Origin: Alphaproteobacteria bacterium
GTDB lineage: Bacteria > Pseudomonadota > Alphaproteobacteria > Rhodospirillales > Casp-alpha2
Direction: 5' to 3'
Assembly (NCBI GenBank): GCA_024279135.1
Contig: JAJRRU010000007.1
Location: forward strand, 33,474-97,473
DNA length: 64,000 nucleotides
Below the pieces are notes generated by a model. That model saw only the letters and a list, made by a program, of their open reading frames with translations, had not been told where the DNA came from and ran no database searches. A program made the translations under genes and the position numbers. This document shows positions 8,907 to 16,889 of this stretch, piece by piece. Within the stretch, counting starts at the first letter, position 1. Each line of letters opens with the position of its first letter.

Positions 8907-10124
8907 CTAGCGCTCCACCAGTTGGACACGTTTATTATAAATATTTAACAGCCACGAAATTGTCAGGCTTACGAACATGTAGAACCCCATGGTCATACCG
9001 ACGATCTCAATGGCATGTCCGGCCTGGTTTAACGATGTCTGCATGAACACTGCAACAAGGTCAGGATACCCAATAGCAATAGCTAACGAAGAATTTTTAA
9101 CTACGTTCATCCACAGACTAATCATGGGTGGAACAATGGCTGGCATGGCTTGGGGAATAACGACAAGGGAAAAAACCCGATTTTGTCGCAGACCAAGTGC
9201 CTTTGCAGCATCATGCTGGCCCCGGTTAACCGACAGAATTCCTGCCCGTACCGATTCAGCCAAATGTGCTGTGTGGTAAACAATCAAGGCAACCAAAAGT
9301 GCCAGGAACGCAGGAGGAACCGTTGCACCGCCCTGGAAATTAAAGCCCTGAAGTGTTGGAATATCCCAGCCAAGCGGCGAACCCGACATCAGATAAACCG
9401 CACCCGGCAGCAATATAATAGCTGCGGCAGATGGTAAGAATGTACCGGTTATCTGTCCCGTATCATCTTGTTTCTTTTTCGCCCAACGCTTGAAGACAAC
9501 GATGCCGATAATCACAATAACGACGGTAGCCTCAGTCAACCATAACAGATCGCCAGGTACCGGCCAGGGCATATAAAGCCCGCGATTATTCAACAGTATC
9601 AATTCTGAACCACCGGATAGATCAAGACTGTTCTTGATCCGGGGCAACAGGCTGAAAATACCAGTATACCAGAAAATAACCTGAATTAATAATGGGGTAT
9701 TACGAATAATTTCCACATAGGCCAGGGCAGCTTTGGAAATCATCCAGTTATTGGAGAGCCTTAGTACGCCGATGATAAAGCCCAGTATAGTCGTGGCGAT
9801 GATTGCCAGCGCAGAAATATAAAGTGTATTGAGCATACCAATGATAAAAATGTCGCCATACGTTCCAACACCGGGAACATACTCAACAAGTTTAAAGTCT
9901 GTATCAAACCCGGCCTCACTGGTCAGAAAGCCAAAACCGGAACTCATGCCGCGTGCTTCGAGATTATGAGCCGTTGTGCTGATAAGATACCACACGCAGA
10001 AGCCCACAACACAGGCTGTTAAAATTTGATAGAAGACTGAGCGAACCCGCTCATCATTGAAGAAATCAAACTCTTCTTTAGGTTTAACGTGTACGGCCTT
10101 CTTAATGTCACCATCAATCGCCAC
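8907..10124 (-). CDS. aapQ: General L-amino acid ABC transporter, permease AapQ
   Basis: Second permease of the AapJQMP importer, about 405 residues. One span sits near residues 30-50, followed by a large periplasmic loop and the permease core containing the EAA loop DAAKALGLRQNRVFSLVVIP. GTG at 10124 is chosen because GGAGG lies nine bases before it; an upstream GTG at 10133 is in frame but too close to that site. It is separated from aapJ by an intercistronic hairpin, which would allow the binding protein to be made in excess over the membrane components. Confidence 0.93.
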   Translation of the reverse strand: MAIDGDIKKAVHVKPKEEFDFFNDERVRSVFYQILTACVVGFCVWYLISTTAHNLEARGMSSGFGFLTSEAGFDTDFKLVEYVPGVGTYGDIFIIGMLNTLYISALAIIATTILGFIIGVLRLSNNWMISKAALAYVEIIRNTPLLIQVIFWYTGIFSLLPRIKNSLDLSGGSELILLNNRGLYMPWPVPGDLLWLTEATVVIVIIGIVVFKRWAKKKQDDTGQITGTFLPSAAAIILLPGAVYLMSGSPLGWDIPTLQGFNFQGGATVPPAFLALLVALIVYHTAHLAESVRAGILSVNRGQHDAAKALGLRQNRVFSLVVIPQAMPAIVPPMISLWMNVVKNSSLAIAIGYPDLVAVFMQTSLNQAGHAIEIVGMTMGFYMFVSLTISWLLNIYNKRVQLVER

Positions 10125-10171
10125 GATGCCCACCTCCCGATAAATTTATTTTTTATTATCGCAAATGACCA

Positions 10172-10203
10172 ACGCCAGACCAACCTTCAGGTCGATCTGG
10201 CGT
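10172..10203 (-). promoter_or_regulatory. Intercistronic hairpin between aapJ and aapQ
   Basis: On the minus strand ACGCCAGA (10203-10196) pairs with TCTGGCGT (10179-10172), and inside it CGACCT pairs with AGGTTG over a two-base loop, giving a long nearly continuous stem. The sequence after it is AT-rich but has no clean T-run, so it looks like an mRNA-stabilising or partly terminating element behind the binding-protein gene rather than a full terminator. Confidence 0.7.
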
Positions 10204-10219
10204 CAGCAAACTTAACGTC

Positions 10220-11260
10220 TTAGCGCATTGGAGGCGAATACATCAAACCACCATTCGTCCACAGAGCGTTGGCAGAACCGGCACGGTCGATGCCAATTCC
10301 CAATTTACCGTGGCCCATGTAGGCTTCATAGTTTTCACCATAATTGCCGACCAATTTAATGATATTGTAGGCCCAGTCTTTAGACAGACCCAATCCTTTT
10401 TCAAGGTTGCCTTCAACACCAAGCATACGGCGAACACTGACGTTATCAGAGTTAGCGCGCATATCATCAACATTTGAGCTGCTGATACCAAGTTCTTCGG
10501 CATTAATCATGGCAAAAACGGACCATGCAACAACGTCTCTCCACTGGCTGTCGCCATGGCGAACTGCGGGAGCCAGAGGCTCTTTGGAAAGAGTTTCAGG
10601 AAGAATGATATGATCTGAAGGTACTGGGAATGCAGCCAGGTTACCAGCCATAGAAGACTTGTCACCGGTTGTCGAATCACAACCACCATTCAGATAGGTT
10701 TCGTCACGAACGTTGAAATCTTCGAACGTAACGGCACTGATGTTGAGGTTATTTGCACGACTGTAATCAGCCAGGTTTAGCTCGGTAGTCGTACCGGTCA
10801 AAACACAAACCTTTGCGCCCTTCAACTGAAGTGCACTGGTAATGCCACTGTCTTTACGAACGGTGAAACCCTGTCCGTCATAGAAGTTAGGCTGTAAGAA
10901 ATCCAGACCGAGCTGGGTGTCACGAGACAATGTCCAGGTTGCCGTCCGTGAAAGCAGATCGGACTCACCATTTGCCAAAGCGGTAAAACGCATCTGGCTG
11001 CTAACCGACTGAATTTCAACTTTATTTGCATCACCGAAGATAGCAGCAGCAACGGCACGACAGGTCGCAACATCGAGACCATACCAGTTACCATCGGCAT
11101 CAAGGTTATAATAACCCGGTGAAGGCTGGCCAACCTGACAACGCAGATGGCCACGCTTTTTAACGATATCAAGCGTGCTTTCCGCATAAACGGAGGTGCC
11201 ACCGGTTAGCACCATTACAGCAACAGCCGCAACCGATGTGAGTAGTGTCGTAATTTTCAT
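10220..11260 (-). CDS. aapJ: General L-amino acid ABC transporter, substrate-binding protein
   Basis: Periplasmic amino-acid-binding protein of family 3 (AapJ/BztA), 346 residues. A Sec signal peptide ends at about GGTSVYAES. The mature protein starts TLDIVKKRGHLRCQVGQPSPGYY and has the typical GLDVATCRAVAAAIFGD and RTATWTLSRDTQLGLDF segments. GGGAGA precedes the ATG. It is the first gene of the aapJQMP operon, behind a 313-bp gene-free region. AapJ homologues bind Glu, Gln, Asp, Asn and other L-amino acids; the exact range here cannot be read from sequence. Confidence 0.95.
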   Translation of the reverse strand: MKITTLLTSVAAVAVMVLTGGTSVYAESTLDIVKKRGHLRCQVGQPSPGYYNLDADGNWYGLDVATCRAVAAAIFGDANKVEIQSVSSQMRFTALANGESDLLSRTATWTLSRDTQLGLDFLQPNFYDGQGFTVRKDSGITSALQLKGAKVCVLTGTTTELNLADYSRANNLNISAVTFEDFNVRDETYLNGGCDSTTGDKSSMAGNLAAFPVPSDHIILPETLSKEPLAPAVRHGDSQWRDVVAWSVFAMINAEELGISSSNVDDMRANSDNVSVRRMLGVEGNLEKGLGLSKDWAYNIIKLVGNYGENYEAYMGHGKLGIGIDRAGSANALWTNGGLMYSPPMR

Positions 11261-11573
11261 TAAGAAGTCTCCCTTTGAAAGAGTGTCGTATTAATTATAA
11301 TTAATTTTTATTTTTTACCAATTGTTTAGAAGGGAATGAGAGTTATTATGGCCTATTTTTTTTATTCAGCCTTTTTCACAGAGCACTCCCTCCCTACACC
11401 CGTATAGTACCGGTATAATTTGGACCGTATGGTGAGGGGCGGTCCGGGTCCAATACTTTTAACAGAACAAGTCATGCATTTTTTGCATTGTTTATTCGAA
11501 TATTGCAATTATCGTATTATTTAAATTTTTTATAGTTGTCCGTATTGACATTTTTACTGCCAGACTGGTTCTG
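11261..11573 (-). promoter_or_regulatory. Leader and promoter region of aapJ
   Basis: This 313-bp AT-rich stretch has no gene. It separates the LysR gene from aapJ on the same strand. Two inverted repeats are visible: TTGCA/TGCAA at 11483-11487 and 11504-11508, around the palindrome TATTCGAATA, which has the size and A/T character of a LysR-type site; and GGACCG/CGGTCC at 11422-11427 and 11440-11445. I could not place a convincing -35/-10 pair. Confidence 0.4.
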
Positions 11574-12488
11574 CTATCCGGCATCAGATTGCTTGATTAT
11601 CTGCCAGAATTTTTCGGCCCTTGGTTCGGTATTCTGCTCGTAACGATATATTTTAATATCAACAAGAATATCATCACTTTCTTCCGCAGCACGAACCAGC
11701 CTACCCGAATTTAGATCATCAACAACGATGGAGTTGGGTAACCAGGCAACGCCATAACCTTCAATCACCATGTCTTTCAGCGCTGTGGCGATCGAAGTTT
11801 CATATACAGAAACGAATACCAGGTCTGAATACCGGGTTTTCAAATGATGCTTAATCGGCCAAAGAGTTGGTCGGGAGTTGTTCATAAGATAGGGAACCGA
11901 ATATCCCGGTTTACAGGACGGCAACCAGTATGTGGGTCTGCCATCACCATCGGGGCTAACGACTGGCACCAAAAGCTCTGTACCCAGCTTATGGGAACTG
12001 TACTTTGTGGTGTCGTTCACAATCATGCCCGTGGGGTCTTCATAACATATGAAGAAGTCCTCGGCCCCCTCCTCCAGGGCAACCAGGTAATCATCAATAC
12101 TTGAATAGTCGGTGGTAACACTGAACGATGTTGTTTCAATGACAGATTGAAGTTTTTTCAACCAGCCGGGCAGGAAAAACTGTGCCAATGTGTTAACAGT
12201 TGAAAACCTGATTTTTTCCTCATCGACTTTAAGCTGCGTCAGGATGTTTTTTCGTGACTGATAGGCCAGTTGAACGATTTCCTGAGCCACCGGCTTGAAT
12301 ACCTCACCAGAGACCGTCAGCTTCGCCGGTTGTCCTGAGCGGTCGATCAGCTTGGTGCCTACCCATTCTTCCAGTGTCTTTATCCGGCGACTGAACGCCG
12401 GTTGCGAAACGTAGCGACGCTCTGAGGATATACGAAAGTTTCCCGTTTCACACAGAGAGAGAAAATCCTCTAGCCATTTAAGTTCCAT
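11574..12488 (-). CDS. LysR-family transcriptional regulator
   Basis: LysR-type regulator of 304 residues with an N-terminal winged helix-turn-helix (MELKWLEDFLSLCETGNF, then AFSRRIKTLEEWVG) and a C-terminal effector-binding domain. The ATG at 12488 is preferred over an upstream in-frame start because the family begins at this MELKWLEDF and AGGCGG precedes it. It lies upstream of aapJ on the same strand with 313 bp between them, so control of amino-acid uptake is plausible but unproven. In many LysR systems the target is divergent, which is not the case here; the upstream neighbour is a Crp-family gene, also on the minus strand. Confidence 0.9.
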   Translation of the reverse strand: MELKWLEDFLSLCETGNFRISSERRYVSQPAFSRRIKTLEEWVGTKLIDRSGQPAKLTVSGEVFKPVAQEIVQLAYQSRKNILTQLKVDEEKIRFSTVNTLAQFFLPGWLKKLQSVIETTSFSVTTDYSSIDDYLVALEEGAEDFFICYEDPTGMIVNDTTKYSSHKLGTELLVPVVSPDGDGRPTYWLPSCKPGYSVPYLMNNSRPTLWPIKHHLKTRYSDLVFVSVYETSIATALKDMVIEGYGVAWLPNSIVVDDLNSGRLVRAAEESDDILVDIKIYRYEQNTEPRAEKFWQIIKQSDAG

Positions 12489-12608
12489 TAATACGGTCCG
12501 CCTAGAAAATTCAGGACATATTATATAGTATTTATATATTACAAGCCTGTTGCAGTGCCCCTTGTTTTGCAAGCTTGTTCTGCTGTAATTTCACCGAATT
12601 CCCATGGA

Positions 12609-13190
12609 TCAGGCGGATTTGGCCTCAATTTTTGCTTGTCGGGTTTTAATGCGGCTCAGGGCAATGGGCGTTATACCCAGATAACGGGCCATATCAATTT
12701 GCGTAATACGCCCAGCCAAAACTGCATTTTCATCCATAAATTTCCAGTATTGTTCTTCCGCACTGAGACACAGGAAATCATGTTCCCGCAGCTCTTTTTT
12801 CAATCCCAGCCATTGAAAGAACTGAAACGTCATGCCAGCCAGCTTCGGATCATCAACACACATGGCCTCGAAGGTTTTATAGGGCAGCGTTAATGCGCGG
12901 CATTCTTCCAGACAGGTGGCGGAAAAAGTACTGGGCTGGCCAAGAGATTGCGAGGCCCGGGAGCCAAATACCCCTTTATCCATAATGAACGATTTTATCC
13001 ATTCCTTACCGTCATGGGTCACATACGTCAGCTTCACCAGGCCTTCGGTCATGATGAAAACGTCACTGCACGTTTCGCCCTGATGGAAAAAATCGCGGCC
13101 CTTTGTGTAGGACACTTTCCGGCAACTGTTTAATTTCCATACTTGATGGCACACATAGGCGAGGAAATCATCCATTGAAAATATACTCAT
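12609..13190 (-). CDS. Crp/Fnr-family transcriptional regulator
   Basis: Regulator of about 193 residues with an N-terminal cyclic-nucleotide-binding beta-barrel fold (FFHQGETCSDVFIMTEGLVKL) and a short C-terminal helix-turn-helix (ITQIDMARYLGITPIALSRIK). This compact form ends just after the recognition helix. The Cys residues present do not show the FNR iron-sulfur spacing, so it is probably not an FNR-type oxygen sensor, and the phosphate-binding signature of true cAMP receptors (GE..ALL...PR.A) is also absent. AGG sits eight bases before the chosen ATG. It diverges from the SDR gene across 76 bp, so control of SDR and VTT genes is a reasonable guess. Confidence 0.85.
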   Translation of the reverse strand: MSIFSMDDFLAYVCHQVWKLNSCRKVSYTKGRDFFHQGETCSDVFIMTEGLVKLTYVTHDGKEWIKSFIMDKGVFGSRASQSLGQPSTFSATCLEECRALTLPYKTFEAMCVDDPKLAGMTFQFFQWLGLKKELREHDFLCLSAEEQYWKFMDENAVLAGRITQIDMARYLGITPIALSRIKTRQAKIEAKSA

Positions 13191-13266
13191 CCATAAACCT
13201 AGGTTAATGCCAGACATTTTTCAATGGATTAGAAACACCCATACCAGCAACAAAAGGTCCCGCATA

Positions 13267-14007
13267 ATGCAGCTTATAAACAAAACTATCCTGATTACGG
13301 GCGGCACTTCCGGCATTGGGCTGGAACTGGTCAACCAATTGCACGCAAGCGGCAACGAAATCATCGTTCTGGCCCGTTGCCAACACAAGCTGGATGAGCT
13401 GGCAAAACAATGTGGTGCCATGGTCCACACCTACCGGTGTGACCTGTCACAACGCCAACAGGTCGAACAAACCATGGATACGGTTATCACCCAACACCGC
13501 GATATATCCGTGTTGATAAACAACGCCGCCGTCCAGTACACACCCACATTCCTGTCCAGTGATTTCGACTTTGACAGCATCGCTCACGAGGTCACGATTA
13601 ATTTTACAGCCCCCCTGTGGATCACCTCCCTGTTGCTGGAAAGCACCCTGCTGCGTCAGAAAGAACCGGTGATCGTGAATGTATCGTCGGGGCTGGCGAT
13701 TTATCCCAAAACCACTTCGGCGATTTATTGCGCCACCAAAGCAGCCCTGCACAGCTTCTCACAAAGCCTCCGTTATCAGCTTGAAAAAACACCGGCCCGG
13801 GTGGTCGAAGCCATTCTGCCACTGGTCGATACACCCATGACCCAGGGCCGTGGCAACGGCAAGGCGAGCGCCGCTGACATCGCGTTACAAATCATCCAGG
13901 CCATCGAGGCAGGACGTGATGAAATCTACCTTGGCAAAGCCCGAATACTGCCGCTCATGCAACGTCTGGCCCCTGGCATTATAAAAGACATCTTAAAGAG
14001 ATCCTGA
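13267..14007 (+). CDS. Short-chain dehydrogenase/reductase, DltE-like
   Basis: NAD(P)-dependent oxidoreductase of the SDR family, 246 residues. It has the Rossmann motif ITGGTSGIGLELV near residue 10, the structural NNAAVQY motif, and the catalytic Ser with YCATK (Tyr and Lys). It most resembles the group annotated DltE/YdfG-like. ATG at 13267 is chosen because the family starts MxLxxKTILITGG; the frame extends upstream by 20 residues without support. The substrate is unknown. It is followed by the VTT membrane-protein gene in the same direction, and a terminator lies after that gene, so the two are probably one transcript. Confidence 0.87.
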   Translation: MQLINKTILITGGTSGIGLELVNQLHASGNEIIVLARCQHKLDELAKQCGAMVHTYRCDLSQRQQVEQTMDTVITQHRDISVLINNAAVQYTPTFLSSDFDFDSIAHEVTINFTAPLWITSLLLESTLLRQKEPVIVNVSSGLAIYPKTTSAIYCATKAALHSFSQSLRYQLEKTPARVVEAILPLVDTPMTQGRGNGKASAADIALQIIQAIEAGRDEIYLGKARILPLMQRLAPGIIKDILKRS

Positions 14008-14082
14008 ATATGTTTAATGTACGAATGCTCGTGCCCGAAGACAAAACCGTTTCCATTTCAATCCTGTATCCCTGAGGTAATC

Positions 14083-14742
14083 ATGAAACAACTCATAACC
14101 ATTGCTATCGGGCTTGGCCTGATTTTCGCCAGCACGTTTATTCTGATTAAAATGTCCGGTTTATTAACCCTCGACGATATCAAAGCCATGTTGAACGCGG
14201 CCAAAGAGACCTCGCCGGTCCATATTGCGGCGATTGTCATCGCCCTGTTGGTGGCGGACCTGTTCATCGCCGTGCCCACATTGACGGTAACAATCTTCGC
14301 CGGGTTTTTCCTCGACTTCCCGCTGGGATTTCTGGCCGGAGCCACAGGACTGCTGAGTGCGGGCATCCTGGGGTATCTTATCAGCTATTTTTACGGTCCC
14401 CGATTGTTGCGCCATATATATAAGGACGAGGACAAACTTAACGAGATGCAGGATGTCTTCTCACGTTACGGCAGCATCGTGCTGATCATCTGTCGCGCCA
14501 TGCCCATTCTGCCCGAGGTTAGTTGTTGTCTGGCCGGTGCGACCCGCATGAAATTCCGTAAATATATCAGCGCATTCCTGTTAGGCACGGTGCCCTACGC
14601 TCTGGTCGCCACCTACGCCGGTTCGCGCAGTTCCCTGGAAGACCCCAAACCGGCAATCCTTACCGCTATTGGTTTGACCATAATCATGGCCTTTGCCTGG
14701 ACCTTATTGCTCAGACGCTACAAGGCCGAGCAAAGCGGTTAA
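14083..14742 (+). CDS. TVP38/TMEM64-type VTT-domain membrane protein
   Basis: Inner-membrane protein of 219 residues with about five to six hydrophobic segments and the VTT (DedA/TVP38) core: FAGFFLDFPLGFLAGATGLLSAGILGY, FSRYGSIVLIICRAMPILPEV and FLLGTVPYALVATYAGS. Members of this superfamily are implicated in lipid scrambling or membrane homeostasis. TGAGGTAATC precedes the ATG, which makes 14083 better than the upstream in-frame start at 14017. It is paired with the SDR gene upstream. The exact role cannot be deduced. Confidence 0.85.
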   Translation: MKQLITIAIGLGLIFASTFILIKMSGLLTLDDIKAMLNAAKETSPVHIAAIVIALLVADLFIAVPTLTVTIFAGFFLDFPLGFLAGATGLLSAGILGYLISYFYGPRLLRHIYKDEDKLNEMQDVFSRYGSIVLIICRAMPILPEVSCCLAGATRMKFRKYISAFLLGTVPYALVATYAGSRSSLEDPKPAILTAIGLTIIMAFAWTLLLRRYKAEQSG

Positions 14743-14751
14743 CGGCATATC

Positions 14752-14799
14752 ATCCTGGCATCACACCGTCATAGGGTTAAACCGATGTCAGGATTTTTT
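14752..14799 (+). terminator. Terminator after the SDR/VTT pair
   Basis: ATCCTGGCATC (14752-14762) pairs with GATGTCAGGAT (14784-14794) with one mismatch, followed by a run of T to 14799. It overlaps the 3' end of convergent tctA (stop at 14788-14790), so it may act on the plus strand only as a true terminator. Confidence 0.7.
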
Positions 14800-16278
14800 C
14801 CACCGCCGCCTGTAAATGGGCACGAGAATCATGGCAAATCCCGTCAACAACAAAGCCAGGGTCATGGGGCGCTCATACATAAACGATATACCATCGTGCA
14901 GGTTGACCGCCCGGGCAAAGTTATCTTCCATCATGCCGCCCAGAATAAACCCGATCAACAAAGGTGCCAGAGGATAGTTGGCAAACCGTAAAATTGTGGC
15001 GGACACCCCCAGACCAACCAGGATCAACAATTCCGTCGCATTGTTCTGGCCAATGTAGGCCCCGATCATGGTGAAAAACAGGATGAAGGGGATCAGGTAA
15101 TTGCGCGGGATGGTCAACAACTTGGCTATATAAGGGATTAACGGTAAATTCAGGATAATCAGCACCACATTGCCGATATACATGGAAATAATAACCGCCC
15201 AGAAAACATCCGGGTTATCGATCATCAAACGCGGCCCCGGATTGACATTTAACGCAATCAACGCCCCGAGCAGGATAGCGGTGGTTCCCGAACCGGGAAT
15301 ACCCAGGGTCAGCAGTGGAACGAACGAGCCGGTACACGCGGCATTGTTGGCCGCTTCCGGGGCGGCCAGTCCTTTTATGGAGCCTTTGCCAAATTCTTCC
15401 TGTTCCTTGCCCTTGGCAATATTTCGCTCAACCGCATAGCCGAGGAATGAGGCGATGGTGGCACCGGCGCCGGGCATGACACCGATCAAAAAACCCTGAA
15501 TTGACTGGCGGGCAATCACGGGGGCAATGGTTTTGGCCTCTTCTTTGGTAATGCGCAAATCCTTGATCTGGTCGCTGGTGGTCTGGTGTGCTCCGCGCGA
15601 CGGGTCAAGCACCAGATACAAGGCCTCGGGCAAGGCAAAAAGAGCCATGGCCAGGGTAATAAAACTGAAACCCGACTGAAGATCCGAAATACCCATGGTA
15701 AAACGCGGCGCATTAAACAACGCACTTTCGCCAACCGTCGACATGATCAACCCCATGACCGTCATCAGCAAAGCCTTGACCACCATACCCTTGCCGGCAA
15801 AAGCCGCGATGGCCGACAGCCCGACCACCATGAGGGCGAAATATTCAGCAGAATGAAACAACAGGGCGACCGAGGACAGGGCCGGGGCGAACCCCATCAA
15901 CAAGAGAGCCCCGATAGTACCGCCACAAAACGATGCGATGGCCGCAATGGTCAACGCCTTGCCGGCCTGGCCTTTGCGCGCCATGGGATAGCCATCGAAA
16001 GACGTGGCAACTGTGCCCGCCACACCGGGCGCATTGATTAGAATAGAAGACGTGGATCCACCAAAAATGGCCCCGTAATAAACCCCGGCCAACAGGATCA
16101 GGGCCGACGAAGGATCGCCGATTTTTATGGCTACCGGGATCATGATGGCAATGATCGACATGGGCCCCAGCCCCGGTAACATGCCAATAAACGTGCCAAT
16201 TAAACAGCCCGCAACAACCATCAGAAGATTGTTAAATGAAAAAGCCGTTGCCAGACCCAGCAGGATGCCATCGATCAT
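14788..16278 (-). CDS. tctA: Tripartite tricarboxylate transporter, large membrane subunit TctA
   Basis: Large integral membrane subunit (496 residues, about 12 spans) of a tripartite tricarboxylate transporter, a secondary system that imports citrate-type acids with a periplasmic binding protein. It carries the family landmarks GTFIGMLPGLGPMSIIAIMIPV near residue 30, YYGAIFGGSTSSILINAPG, GVMPGAGATIASFLGYAVE and LTLGIPGSGTTAILLGAL. It follows tctB by 13 bp and ends in the terminator region shared with the VTT gene. Substrate is not determinable by eye; Tct relatives handle citrate, tartrate, terephthalate and others. Confidence 0.95.
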   Translation of the reverse strand: MIDGILLGLATAFSFNNLLMVVAGCLIGTFIGMLPGLGPMSIIAIMIPVAIKIGDPSSALILLAGVYYGAIFGGSTSSILINAPGVAGTVATSFDGYPMARKGQAGKALTIAAIASFCGGTIGALLLMGFAPALSSVALLFHSAEYFALMVVGLSAIAAFAGKGMVVKALLMTVMGLIMSTVGESALFNAPRFTMGISDLQSGFSFITLAMALFALPEALYLVLDPSRGAHQTTSDQIKDLRITKEEAKTIAPVIARQSIQGFLIGVMPGAGATIASFLGYAVERNIAKGKEQEEFGKGSIKGLAAPEAANNAACTGSFVPLLTLGIPGSGTTAILLGALIALNVNPGPRLMIDNPDVFWAVIISMYIGNVVLIILNLPLIPYIAKLLTIPRNYLIPFILFFTMIGAYIGQNNATELLILVGLGVSATILRFANYPLAPLLIGFILGGMMEDNFARAVNLHDGISFMYERPMTLALLLTGFAMILVPIYRRRWKKS

Positions 16279-16291
16279 AATTTTTCCACCT

Positions 16292-16780
16292 TTAACTCAA
16301 AAACCAGGGCAACGGACGCAAATACAGACCCAGGGTTTCCTGCACCAGATACCAGACACAAAAGGCACTGAATGCCGCGATGGGGATCATCCAGGCAAGT
16401 TTGCGCTCGCCCAATATCCAACCCGTAGCAATCAGGAATACCGTGGTTGATGTCAAAAACCCGATGGGACGTATTGCCAGGGCAAAAGCAATCATGGCCA
16501 GCACCAGCATGGCGGCTTGGCCAATTTCAAATTTCTTTTTCGATGTGCCTGCTTCGCCATCTTCCGGTAATTGCATTTCACTTTCTGTTGGCTGTGCAGG
16601 GCTCAGAATAATCAACAGACATAACATGCCCGCAATAACGGCCAGGGCGTTTGGTAAGGTATTGGGCAGGAATACCATGTTGAGCTCGAAGGGCAGCAAT
16701 TTGAACATGGCTGACGAATAACCATATGTGATGGAGATAACCAGAAAGATAACGGCAATCCATTTATCCAGGTTCTTCAT
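16292..16780 (-). CDS. tctB: Tripartite tricarboxylate transporter, small membrane subunit TctB
   Basis: Small membrane subunit of the TctABC transporter, about 162 residues with four hydrophobic segments (first at residues 7-25, then near 45-60, and two or three in the C-terminal half). TctB proteins are poorly conserved; the call rests mainly on size, topology and position between tctC and tctA. An alternative start five residues upstream at 16795 is in frame; 16780 is preferred because GGGCAGG lies just before it, though the spacing is short. Confidence 0.85.
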   Translation of the reverse strand: MKNLDKWIAVIFLVISITYGYSSAMFKLLPFELNMVFLPNTLPNALAVIAGMLCLLIILSPAQPTESEMQLPEDGEAGTSKKKFEIGQAAMLVLAMIAFALAIRPIGFLTSTTVFLIATGWILGERKLAWMIPIAAFSAFCVWYLVQETLGLYLRPLPWFLS

Positions 16781-16836
16781 GCCTGCCCAGCCCATTCATA
16801 AAAAAGCAGAAAAAATATACTACCATCAATCTGAAA

Positions 16837-16861
16837 CCGGGGCATGTTTTCCATGCCCCGG
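16837..16861 (-). promoter_or_regulatory. Intercistronic hairpin between tctC and tctB
   Basis: A perfect 10-bp stem, CCGGGGCATG (16837-16846) with CATGCCCCGG (16852-16861), closes a five-base loop 29 bases after the tctC stop. No adequate T-run follows immediately on the minus strand. It probably stabilises or limits transcription past the binding-protein gene so that TctC exceeds TctAB. Confidence 0.75.
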
Positions 16862-16889
16862 CCCAGTATTAGATCATGAGTGTGTCAGA

